This document shows positions 56,967-64,000 of a stretch of DNA of 64,000 nt, one piece after another. The notes under the pieces are model-generated. The model did no database searches and had not been told where the DNA came from. It saw nothing but the letters and a program-made list of their open reading frames with translations. The stretch is taken from the NCBI GenBank assembly GCA_036497285.1, contig DASXJR010000001.1, forward strand, positions 1 through 64,000, written 5' to 3'. The first letter of the stretch is position 1. The number at the start of each line of letters is the position of its first letter. The DNA is from RYN-133 sp036497285 (GTDB taxonomy: Bacteria; Actinomycetota; Actinomycetes; Mycobacteriales; Jatrophihabitantaceae). The position numbers and the translations under genes were made by a program.

Positions 56967-57725
56967 TCATCCCTGATAGGGCAGGTCTGCGGCGGTGAGA
57001 CCTTCGAGCGCCATCCCGAACGGCACGTCACTCACGATTCGGCGCCGAAGGTTGATATTCAAAGTCTGCTTTTGCAAGGAGCGATACAGCGCTGGCTTGG
57101 CCGCGAGGACCTTTGCGATCTCGATTCCCCGATCGACCGCCCGGGCATGGGGAACCACCTCGTTGACCACGCCCCACTGGAGAGCTGTCTGCGCGTCGAT
57201 GGTCTCTCCGGTCCACAGGAGCCATTTCGCACGGGCGGTTCCGGCAACCTCTTCCCAGACGACATGTACCCCGTCTCCCCCGGTTATTCCGAACGCGGGG
57301 TGTGGGTAGTCGCCATAGGTGGCCCGCTCCGATGCGATATGGATGTCGGACAGCAGCAGGTACTCGGAATGGATGATCGCCGGCCCGTTCGCAACTCCGA
57401 CCATGGGAATCGGGAGATCCAGAAATCGCTGGAGGACCCGTGCGCCCTCAAATCGCTGCTTCTCCCAGGCCAGCGGCTTGAAGATCTCGCCCAGGCTCGG
57501 ACCATCGATTTTGTCCATGAACGAATCACCGGTGCCGGTAAGAACCAGCACCTTGTTTTGATGGTCGAGTGCGATCTCTTCCAGCAGCTCTGGTAAGTCC
57601 TGGTGCGTTTGACCGGTGAAGAGGATCGGTCCGCCGTCGGTGTGGAACCTCATCAGCAGCACACCGTCGTCGTCACGCGACAACGCAAGGTTCTGATACT
57701 TGTCGAAGTAGGGCGGGTTCATCAT
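56967..57725 (-). CDS. Enoyl-CoA hydratase/isomerase (crotonase) family protein
   Basis: This 252-residue crotonase-fold protein has LVLTGTGDSFMDKIDG in the first oxyanion-hole region, PMVGVANGPAIIHSEYLLLSD in the second, and FGITGGDGVHVVWEE in the helix that usually carries catalytic Glu. The usual GxA(A/C)GGG sequence of hydratases reads NGPAIIHSE here. It may therefore belong to the C-C hydrolase side of the family (such as 6-oxocamphor hydrolase) rather than a true hydratase. ATG 57725 has GGAGG nine bases upstream; TTG 57731 is too close to it. Substrate unknown. Confidence 0.8.
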   Translation of the reverse strand: MMNPPYFDKYQNLALSRDDDGVLLMRFHTDGGPILFTGQTHQDLPELLEEIALDHQNKVLVLTGTGDSFMDKIDGPSLGEIFKPLAWEKQRFEGARVLQRFLDLPIPMVGVANGPAIIHSEYLLLSDIHIASERATYGDYPHPAFGITGGDGVHVVWEEVAGTARAKWLLWTGETIDAQTALQWGVVNEVVPHARAVDRGIEIAKVLAAKPALYRSLQKQTLNINLRRRIVSDVPFGMALEGLTAADLPYQG

Positions 57726-58040
57726 CCTCAAGGACCTCCTCGGCTTGGTTTTGATCCCGTGGCAGCGAACTTGACCGATCGTCGTCGACGCGCGAGTCGC
57801 CTGACATCAGTCATATGACCCGATCCCCACGTGCCCAGGGCCAGGCGGGCGTCTTCACACCTCGCCAAGATCGTTGCCCCTGGGGACGCCGGCTGGGCAA
57901 TCCCCTGATGCGACGACAGAGCGCGATCGTCAGGCTGGAGGAGGACAACTCGATCCGGAAGCGAACTGGAGGACCGCACGCATGGCTTCCGCCGCAGAGA
58001 AGCAGCAGTGGCTGCTCCGCGTCCAGCTAGCGAGTAGCTG
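57726..58040. other. Divergent intergenic region (315 bp)
   Basis: This lies between the leftward crotonase gene and the rightward sulfite-oxidase-like gene. It must hold both promoters. I see only a GGAGG for the crotonase gene and no convincing palindrome, RNA element or small gene. Confidence 0.5.
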
Positions 58041-58640
58041 ATGGCCGTCACGCGGGGATTCCGCGGGCGCCGGGCGGAGGCAGACAGCGGTCGCGTCCCG
58101 CCGGGACAATATGCGACCAACGACTTCCCGGTGCTGTCGGCCGGACCGACACCCCACACACCGCTCGACGAGTGGACCTTCACCGTCCGAGGCGAGCTCG
58201 ACCAGCCGCTGCGGTGGACGTGGGACGAGCTTCGCGCGCTGCCGAGCGAGACCGTGACGGTGGACATTCACTGCGTCACGAAGTGGTCGAAGCTCGGAAC
58301 GAACTGGCGCGGCGTCGCGATCGACACGTTGCTCAGAGGCGTGGACACCAGCGCCGAGTACGTGCTCGCCTTCTGCGACGGCGGGTACACCACCAACCTG
58401 CCGCTGGAGGATCTCACCGACGGAAAGGCGTGGATCGTCTACGAGTACGAGACCGAGCCACTTGAGCCCGAGCACGGCGGGCCGGCGCGCTTGCTGGTGC
58501 CCCACCTCTACTTCTGGAAGAGCGCCAAATGGGTGCGCGGGCTCGAACTTCGCAACGACGACGAGCCGGGATTTTGGGAGCGGTACGGCTATCACAATTA
58601 CGGAGACCCGTGGAAAGAGCAGCGGTACGACGGCGACTGA
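58041..58640 (+). CDS. Sulfite-oxidase-like molybdopterin oxidoreductase
   Basis: This 199-residue protein matches the molybdenum-cofactor core of the sulfite oxidase/YedY superfamily. It has WTFTVRGELDQPLRWTWDEL, then VDIHCVTKWSKLG with the Mo-coordinating Cys, VLAFCDGGYTTNLPLEDL, GGPARLLVPHLYFWKSAKW and a C-terminal WERYGYHNYGD. It has neither a twin-arginine signal nor a haem domain, so it should act in the cytoplasm, taking or giving electrons through the flavin reductase encoded next, whose start lies 31 bases inside this gene. The substrate is unknown. Confidence 0.9.
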   Translation: MAVTRGFRGRRAEADSGRVPPGQYATNDFPVLSAGPTPHTPLDEWTFTVRGELDQPLRWTWDELRALPSETVTVDIHCVTKWSKLGTNWRGVAIDTLLRGVDTSAEYVLAFCDGGYTTNLPLEDLTDGKAWIVYEYETEPLEPEHGGPARLLVPHLYFWKSAKWVRGLELRNDDEPGFWERYGYHNYGDPWKEQRYDGD

Positions 58641-59359
58641 CCTGGCAGGCCGGGACGGTTGTCGATTTGGTGTCCGAGACGGCGCAAACGAGAAGCATCG
58701 CGCTGGAGCTTCCGAAGTGGGCCGGACACCGGTCCGGACAGCATGTCGATGTTCGGTTGACCGCCGACGACGACTACCAAGCGCAGCGAAGCTATTCCAT
58801 CGCCTCGGCGCCGGATGACGATCATGTCGTACTCACCGTCCAGCGGCTCAAGGACGGTGAGGTGTCCCCCTTTCTCGTCGACGAGCTGCGCATCGGCGAC
58901 GAGCTGGAGTTGCGCGGGCCGATCGGTGGCTATTTCGTCTGGGAGGACTCTCTTGGCGGGCCGCTGCTTCTTGTCGCCGGCGGTTCGGGGATCGTCCCGT
59001 TCCGGTCGATGCTGCGCCACCACCGGGCAGTGCACAGCACGGTCCCGGTCCGACTCCTGTGCTCGGTGCGTTCGCTTCCCCTGATGATCTACCGGGACGA
59101 ACTGATGCAGGTCGCGGCCTATGACGCCTTCGACGTGTCGGTGACCCTCACTCAAGAGCAACCGGACGGGTGGCGTGGCTATCGGCGTCGGATCGACATG
59201 GAGATGCTCGCCGAGGTTGCCTGGTCTCCGAGCGAGCAGCCGCTGGTCTACGTGTGCGGGCCGACACCCTTCGTCGAGACTGCAGCAAACAGCCTGGTCG
59301 AACTCGGCCACGCGGCGAGCAGAATACGCACGGAGCGCTTCGGCGGGACAGGGGCGTAA
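58610..59359 (+). CDS. Ferredoxin-reductase-like FAD/NAD(P)H oxidoreductase
   Basis: This 249-residue FNR-fold protein has AGHRSGQHVDVRLTA and RSYSIASAP (FAD-binding), LLLVAGGSGIVPFRSML (NAD(P)-binding) and VYVCGPTPFVETA. There is no 2Fe-2S ferredoxin domain, so it is a plain flavin reductase. GTG 58610, inside the end of the molybdoenzyme gene, is the only suitable start before the fold begins (TWQAGTVVDLVSE). The overlap implies a fixed stoichiometry with the molybdoenzyme and a two-component electron chain from NAD(P)H to the molybdenum centre. Confidence 0.88.
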   Translation: MERAAVRRRLTWQAGTVVDLVSETAQTRSIALELPKWAGHRSGQHVDVRLTADDDYQAQRSYSIASAPDDDHVVLTVQRLKDGEVSPFLVDELRIGDELELRGPIGGYFVWEDSLGGPLLLVAGGSGIVPFRSMLRHHRAVHSTVPVRLLCSVRSLPLMIYRDELMQVAAYDAFDVSVTLTQEQPDGWRGYRRRIDMEMLAEVAWSPSEQPLVYVCGPTPFVETAANSLVELGHAASRIRTERFGGTGA

Positions 59360-59363
59360 GGCA

Positions 59364-59633
59364 ATGTACGGACTGGACGGCAACGCGATCGCTGGCACGC
59401 TGTTCGACGTCTTCGGCGAGGAGATGACAGCGGCCTGGGCTCACTGCGCCCACTGCGGACGGATCTCCCCGGTGGCCGAGGTGTGGGTCTACCTCGACGG
59501 CCCTGGCATCGTCGCCCGCTGCTGGCAATGCGAAAGCGTGGTGATGGTCATCGTTGATCGTCGCGGAGTCGCATGCGTCGACCTGATGGGTCTGGCGTCG
59601 TTCGAACAGGCTTCGCCGTCAGCCCTTGCGTAG
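59364..59633 (+). CDS. DUF6510 family zinc-ribbon-like protein
   Basis: This 89-residue protein starts at ATG 59364, five bases after the reductase stop. It has two Cys pairs, HCAHCGRISP and RCWQCES, that should bind one zinc, and a start MYGLDGNAIAGTLFDVFG typical of DUF6510. The family often follows the sulfite-oxidase-like and reductase genes in actinomycetes. Role unknown, possibly an assembly or electron-transfer partner. Its end overlaps the convergent ureD by 15 bases. Confidence 0.82.
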   Translation: MYGLDGNAIAGTLFDVFGEEMTAAWAHCAHCGRISPVAEVWVYLDGPGIVARCWQCESVVMVIVDRRGVACVDLMGLASFEQASPSALA

Positions 59634-60569
59634 GTCCGGTGGAGGTGCGTCGAGTAGTTCCACGCGAACGGCACCCCATGCTGCACGCATCGCCGCCTGC
59701 ACCTGCGCCGAACACTCGCCGAGCAGCCGGACCGCGACCCCACAGCCGTTGGGTAACTCCGTCGCGCCGGCGAGCACCGACGTACGACAGGCGAGAACCG
59801 ATCGCAGAATCGACACCAACGCCGCAGCCCGGACTTGCGAGGTGACCACGTACAGGGTCGCGAGGACGTCATGGCCGCCGAGGAACCCGATCGACCTCGG
59901 GTCCTCGCCGGCAGCCGGATGCATCCGAAGCACGTCGCTGAACAGCAATGTGCCGTCCGGTCGCATGAACTCCGTCTCAGCCCAGTACACGTCGTAGACG
60001 TGCGCCTCGTCATGCGCAACGCGACCCGGCAGGAGCACGTCGCCGAGCACGACCGTCGACCCGGGCGCTGCGACAGCGCGGGTGCGCTGGAACAGCCGTG
60101 ACCCACGGAAGGGCACGACAGGGTCGGGCAAGTACTCGAGTACGGCGTCAGCGCCAGCACTCAGGTTGGTCAGCTGCGTGACAAAGTTCTGCCGCGCCGC
60201 GAAGACCTTCGTCGCTGCTTGCGTCGTGACGTGCACCGCCGAACCTGCAGCACAGTCGATGTCGATGCGGTATCGGTCGCCCTGCACGAGACCGTCGCCG
60301 GATTGCTGCAGGAAGACAAACGCCATGCCCGGCAGCCGCGGATCGAGGTAGATCGGCCGATAGACGTGCAGCGGCGCGCGCTGGTACTGGCTTTCGACGC
60401 GGGTGACGCCGTCATGCGGCGCGAGCGTCAACTCGAGCAGCCCGATCTTGCCCGGCGCCCCGACGTCCAGCCTCCCCTCCATCGGAGTCGCGAAGGCGGC
60501 GATCTCGGAGGGCAGGTCGCTGGGCGTGTACCAGGCCGGATCACGTCGCCAGGCGGAGGACGCGGTCAC
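59619..60569 (-). CDS. ureD: Urease accessory protein UreD
   Basis: UreD (UreH) is the scaffold that binds apo-urease and, with UreF and UreG, channels nickel to the active site. The 316-residue protein has the family features GKIGLLELTLAPHDGVTRVESQYQRAPLHV (N-terminal strands), VHVTTQAATKVF, and PDPVVPFRGSRLFQRTRA. It is the last gene of the leftward cluster and starts in an ATGA overlap with ureG. Length is slightly above the usual 210-280. Confidence 0.88.
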   Translation of the reverse strand: MTASSAWRRDPAWYTPSDLPSEIAAFATPMEGRLDVGAPGKIGLLELTLAPHDGVTRVESQYQRAPLHVYRPIYLDPRLPGMAFVFLQQSGDGLVQGDRYRIDIDCAAGSAVHVTTQAATKVFAARQNFVTQLTNLSAGADAVLEYLPDPVVPFRGSRLFQRTRAVAAPGSTVVLGDVLLPGRVAHDEAHVYDVYWAETEFMRPDGTLLFSDVLRMHPAAGEDPRSIGFLGGHDVLATLYVVTSQVRAAALVSILRSVLACRTSVLAGATELPNGCGVAVRLLGECSAQVQAAMRAAWGAVRVELLDAPPPDLRKG

Positions 60570-61300
60570 GCCGCGGTGTTGCTTGGCGCTACGGCATGCC
60601 GGCTGATGACGTCCACGATCCGATCGGTCACGTCCTGCAGGCCTTCACCGGTGAAGCAGTTCGTCAGGACGAACGGTCGGTCGCCGCGGACGATGTGTGC
60701 GTCGCGCGCCATCACCTCGATGCTGGCTCGCACGTACGGGGCCAGGTCGATCTTGTTGATGACGAGGAGGTCCGAGCTCGTGATCCCCGGGCCACGCTTG
60801 CGAGGGATCTTGTCGCCCTCTGCGACATCGATGACGAATATGTAGTAGTCGGCCAGTGCCCTGCTGAACGTCAGTGTCAGATTGTCGCCACCCGACTCGA
60901 CAAGAACGACGTCCGCGTCCGTGAACCGGGCCGTGAGCTCGCCGATCGCATGGAGGTTCATGGTGGGGTCGTCCCGAACGGCCGTGTGCGGGCACGATCC
61001 GGTTTCGACGCCGACAACCCGCTCAGCGTCCAGCACGCCGGCGAGAGTCGCGCGGACGTGCTCGGCATCTTCTCTGGTGAAGATGTCATTTGTGACTACG
61101 ACAGGGCGGTGGCCGACGGCGAGCAGCCTGGGAACCAGAGCCTCAATGAGTGCGGTCTTGCCGGAGCCGACAGGGCCTCCGATGCCGATGCGGGCGATAC
61201 CCGGCTCCCTGATCTGGTCGGAATTCTGATGGGCGGCCGCGGCCAGATCGTGGTCGTGGTTCGGGTGTGAGTGGTTGTGAACGTGGTCGGCTTGGGTCAT
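60566..61300 (-). CDS. ureG: Urease accessory GTPase UreG with His-rich N-terminus
   Basis: This SIMIBI-class GTPase delivers nickel. It has P-loop GGPVGSGKT (residues 41-49), the metal-binding CPH in GSCPHTAVRDD, VFVIDVAEGDKIPRK-type switch residues (FVIDVAEGD) and NKIDLA for guanine binding. The first ~25 residues are His-rich (HVHNHSHPNHDHD), a likely nickel store. UreE, the usual His-tailed nickel donor, is not seen among the neighbouring genes. It follows ureF after 13 bases and overlaps ureD. Confidence 0.95.
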   Translation of the reverse strand: MTQADHVHNHSHPNHDHDLAAAAHQNSDQIREPGIARIGIGGPVGSGKTALIEALVPRLLAVGHRPVVVTNDIFTREDAEHVRATLAGVLDAERVVGVETGSCPHTAVRDDPTMNLHAIGELTARFTDADVVLVESGGDNLTLTFSRALADYYIFVIDVAEGDKIPRKRGPGITSSDLLVINKIDLAPYVRASIEVMARDAHIVRGDRPFVLTNCFTGEGLQDVTDRIVDVISRHAVAPSNTAA

Positions 61301-61313
61301 TGGGTCCTCTCCT

Positions 61314-62018
61314 TCAGCTCGCGAACAGCCGAAGCTCGGCCTGCTCGTGCCGCATGGACATCACATCGAGGAACGGCGAGCAGCTGGCGATGCGTGTGAC
61401 ATCGCCGTCCACCGAAAGCTGCGCGGCACGCGCGGTCACACCTCGCACGTCGTGCAGCACGCGTTGAGCTATGCGGTGATCGATCGCGCCCAGCCGCACT
61501 GCCGCGGCCACCCAGCCGGCACAGAATGCGTACAGGTCGCCTGCCACAGCGGTAAGCCGCGGCACGCCCAGCACTGCGCTGACCAGACCGAGGACGACGG
61601 CGTGGTTGCCCGGCGCGCGTCCGTCATCCACCCGCGCGGCGTAGTCGCGGATCGGCTGCCGGGCGGCGATGCCGGACGCGGTGCGTAGCAGTGCGCGGCC
61701 GGTGCGTGTGGACGCCTCGCGAGCCTCTCGCGCAAGCTTGACGGCGGTCAATCGCTCGTCGGCGCGCCTCACGAGATCGCCATCCACGGACCCGTCGGCG
61801 CCTACCGCACGATGAGCGCACGCCAAGGCAACGCCGTCGGACGGCGCGACCGCCAAGCGGACTGTGTCGCTGAGCAGACCTGTCAACATCTCCGCGGTGA
61901 GCTGGCGATTCTCGGCGGCCGTCTCGAGACCGTAGGAGAGGGTGTACCGGCCGCTGGGGAAGGCTGAGTCGGCCAACTGGAGCGCGGACAGGTGGCCGAT
62001 CAGGTCGTCCTCGGACAT
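61314..62018 (-). CDS. ureF: Urease accessory protein UreF
   Basis: This 234-residue all-helical UreF acts as the GTPase-gating partner in the UreD-F-G complex. Family features are LQLADSAFPSGRYTLSYGLE near the N-terminus, a helical core with LAREAREASTRTGRALL, and DYAARVDDGRAPGNHAVVLG. The C-terminus includes SMRHEQAELRLFAS, the conserved tail. The ATG overlaps the ureC stop (TGATG), so it is coupled to the structural subunit. Confidence 0.92.
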   Translation of the reverse strand: MSEDDLIGHLSALQLADSAFPSGRYTLSYGLETAAENRQLTAEMLTGLLSDTVRLAVAPSDGVALACAHRAVGADGSVDGDLVRRADERLTAVKLAREAREASTRTGRALLRTASGIAARQPIRDYAARVDDGRAPGNHAVVLGLVSAVLGVPRLTAVAGDLYAFCAGWVAAAVRLGAIDHRIAQRVLHDVRGVTARAAQLSVDGDVTRIASCSPFLDVMSMRHEQAELRLFAS

Positions 62019-63736
62019 CAGACGATGTAGTAGAGCTGAGACATGGCCACCTCGTCGACTGCCTCGACGGTGGCGGGCCGGCCGTCGACGCGGACCTGAT
62101 ACGTCTCCGGATCGACGCTGATCTCTGGTGTGGCGTCATTGCGAAGCATCTGCGCCTTCCCCACTGTGCGGCATTGGCGGACCGGTTCGACCCAACGGTC
62201 GAGCCCGAGCCGTTCTGGCACGCCCGCCGCCGCTGCCGCCTCAGAGACGAAGGTGATGGACGTGCCGGCGACTGCTCGGCCCTGGGCGCCGAACATCGAT
62301 CGAATGAGCACCGGCTCGGGCGTCGGGATGGACGCGTTGGGATCGCCCATGACCGCCGACGCGATGAAGCCGCCCTTGATCACGTACTTGGGCTTCACGC
62401 CGAACGTGTTCGTAGCCCAGAGCACAATGTCGGCGACCTTTCCCGGCTCGAGTGAGCCGACCATGTGCGCGATGCCGTGCGCCCGAGCAGGGTTGATCGT
62501 GAGCTTGGCGAGGTAACGCAGGATGCGCTCGTTGTCGTTCTCCTCAGGATCGCCGGCGAGGCTGCCGGTCAGCTTCTTCATCTTGTCCGCGGTGCGCCAA
62601 CAGGTCGACACGGTGTCGCCGATCCGACCCATCGCCTGGGAGTCGGAGGAGTACATGCTCAGGACGCCGAGATCGTGCAGGACGTCCTCGGCCGCCTCGG
62701 TCTCAGCTCGAATCCGGGACTGGGCGAACGCGATGTCCTCTGGATTGTCGGGGTTCAGGTGGTGCGTCACCACGGTCATGTAGAAGAGGTTGTCGGTGGT
62801 GTCGGTGGTGAACGGCCGAGTGGGATTGGTCGAAGACGGCAGCACGTAGGGCAACGACGCGATGGCGATCATGTCCGGTGCGTGTCCCCCGCCGGCGCCC
62901 TCGGTGTGGTAGCTGTGGATCGTGCGCCCCTTGATGGCCGCGACGGTGTCCGCGAGGTAGCCGCTCTCGTTCAGGGTGTCGGCGTGCAGCGCCACCTGCA
63001 CGTCGTGTTCATCGGCGACGCTGAGCGCGCAGTCGATGACGGCCGGCGTCGCGCCCCAGTCCTCGTGCACCTTCAGGCCGCAGGCGCCGGCTTGCAGTTG
63101 CTCGACCAGCGTCTCTGGTCGGCTGCTGTTGCCCTTACCGAGAATGCCGATGTTCACAGGCAACACGCTGCTGGCTTCGAGCATCCGTGCGATGTTCCAC
63201 GGCCCGGGCGTGCACGTCGTTCCCTTGGAACCGTCCGCCGGTCCGGTCCCGCCGCCGATCAACGTCGTGACACCGTTGGCCAGCGCGTGCGGCACCTGCT
63301 CGGGCGTGAGGAAGTGGACGTGGGTGTCAACCGCGCCGGCCGTGGCAACCAGGCCTTCACCGGAGATCACCTCGGTGCCCGCGCCGACGATCAGGTTCGG
63401 GGCCACGCCGTCCTGGAGGTAGGGATTCCCGGCCTGCCCGATGCCGACAATCCGACCGTCCTTCACCCCGATGTCCGCCTTGACGATGCCGATCACGGGG
63501 TCCATCACGATCGCTGCCGTGATCACCAGATCGAGCACGCCGTCGCCATTGCGAAGACCGGGTACCTGGCCCATGCCGTCGCGCAGTGACTTGCCGCCGC
63601 CGTAGATGGCTTCCTCACCGGGCGTGAGGAGGCTGCGCTCGACCTGCGCGATGAGCGCGGTGTCGGCAAGGCGAAACCGGTCCCCCGCCGTAGGTCCGTA
63701 CAGCGCCACGTACTGCTGGCGCGGCACCCTGCTCAT
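62018..63736 (-). CDS. ureC: Urease alpha subunit
   Basis: This is the catalytic subunit, hydrolysing urea to ammonia and carbamate, 572 residues long. The di-nickel site is intact: AVDTHVHFL (two His), GLKVHEDWG with carbamylated Lys222, HADTLNESG, and HTEGAGGGHAPD (His ligands). The flap and catalytic His are in VVTHHLNPDNPED and the last Asp ligand in MYSSDSQAMGR. Its start overlaps the ureB stop (ATGA) and its stop overlaps ureF. The enzyme should be active if nickel is supplied. Confidence 0.97.
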   Translation of the reverse strand: MSRVPRQQYVALYGPTAGDRFRLADTALIAQVERSLLTPGEEAIYGGGKSLRDGMGQVPGLRNGDGVLDLVITAAIVMDPVIGIVKADIGVKDGRIVGIGQAGNPYLQDGVAPNLIVGAGTEVISGEGLVATAGAVDTHVHFLTPEQVPHALANGVTTLIGGGTGPADGSKGTTCTPGPWNIARMLEASSVLPVNIGILGKGNSSRPETLVEQLQAGACGLKVHEDWGATPAVIDCALSVADEHDVQVALHADTLNESGYLADTVAAIKGRTIHSYHTEGAGGGHAPDMIAIASLPYVLPSSTNPTRPFTTDTTDNLFYMTVVTHHLNPDNPEDIAFAQSRIRAETEAAEDVLHDLGVLSMYSSDSQAMGRIGDTVSTCWRTADKMKKLTGSLAGDPEENDNERILRYLAKLTINPARAHGIAHMVGSLEPGKVADIVLWATNTFGVKPKYVIKGGFIASAVMGDPNASIPTPEPVLIRSMFGAQGRAVAGTSITFVSEAAAAAGVPERLGLDRWVEPVRQCRTVGKAQMLRNDATPEISVDPETYQVRVDGRPATVEAVDEVAMSQLYYIV

Positions 63737-64000
63737 GATGGGTGACTCGCGGTTTCAGGCATCCCGGCGAAGCTCAGTTGAGCGGCACGGTTCAGCGCCC
63801 GCTCGACGCTCTGTGGCTCAGATATGGAGCCGTTCACAAGATTGTTGAAGCCGATCACACGTCCGAGCCCCCCGAATTCCACGAGGTCAACCTCGCGCTC
63901 GTCACCCGCCTCAAAACGGACCGACTGGCCGGATGGGACGTCGAGCCGCATCCCGAGTGTCGCGGGTCGATCGAAGTCCAAGGCCCGGTTGACCTCGAAG
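63733..64000 (-). CDS. ureB: Urease beta subunit, cut by the window end
   Basis: The C-terminal ~88 residues of UreB are present: FEVNRALDFDRPATLGMRLD, SVRFEAGDEREVDLVEFGG and GFNNLVNGS, the typical end of the small beta-rich subunit. The start lies beyond base 64000; an internal ATG at 63981 is not the start. The C-terminus has a non-conserved extension of about 25 residues. The gene is coupled to ureC, and ureA is expected further upstream, outside the window. Confidence 0.93.
   Translation of the reverse strand, partial: FEVNRALDFDRPATLGMRLDVPSGQSVRFEAGDEREVDLVEFGGLGRVIGFNNLVNGSISEPQSVERALNRAAQLSFAGMPETASHPS

Overview
The window is about 70% GC, with strongly GC-biased third codon positions over most of its length. 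It encodes mycothiol ligase (mshC), an F420-type oxidoreductase, SCO1664-family, DUF3090, DUF5703 and DUF6131 proteins, cobalamin-dependent metH and an actinobacterial-type urease cluster. This is an actinomycete chromosome (Actinomycetota). The metH / PAC2 / mshC / SCO1664 / DUF3090 / histidine-phosphatase / uppP arrangement follows the Mycobacterium Rv2119-Rv2136c neighbourhood. I cannot name the genus from sequence alone.

Region 1 (1-25 kb) is mainly housekeeping. It holds signal peptidase I with a long disordered N-terminus, a RecB-like nuclease, a PPOX protein, and a leftward HAD / phosphodiesterase / GT39 operon. A scrap of tyrosine recombinase lies just before the HAD gene. Next come a secreted beta-propeller, metH, PAC2, mshC and a tightly coupled five-gene leftward operon (LLM oxidoreductase, uppP, phosphatase, DUF3090, SCO1664). 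An aldo/keto reductase, a RecD2-like helicase, two membrane proteins and a divergent sugar-kinase / GH4 pair follow. A 71-bp palindrome separates mshC from the SCO1664 gene.

Region 2 (25-41 kb) holds metabolism, efflux and regulation. A flavin monooxygenase is divergent from a TetR gene, with a palindromic operator between them. A nearly deleted GMC oxidoreductase and an ADC-family gene follow TetR. The rest comprises two MFS exporters (one with a MarR gene and operator), a ROK regulator, an MMPL transporter with a compact LuxR-type ATPase regulator, a LigB-type DNA ligase, an M20 peptidase and a histidine-rich surface protein.

Region 3 (41.3-44.1 kb) is a small element of lower GC. It appears to be integrated in the 3' end of tRNA-Leu(GAG), because a 22-nt near-copy of the tRNA end (20/22) lies at 44087-44108. 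It carries an excisionase-like gene and a leftward XRE / DUF5343 / Swt1-type HEPN cassette behind tandem palindromic operators, and no recognisable integrase. This cassette, with a HEPN RNase motif, is my best candidate for an undescribed, possibly defensive or toxin-type, system.

Region 4 (44.1-58 kb) also has somewhat lower GC. It contains an 870-bp stretch without a gene, a SnoaL-like protein, a lactonase-type propeller, three consecutive large LAL (LuxR/ATPase) regulators, a frameshifted NHL-type propeller and a crotonase. Region 5 (58-64 kb) has a sulfite-oxidase-like / flavin-reductase / DUF6510 module, then a leftward ureB-C-F-G-D cluster whose ureB is cut by the window end.
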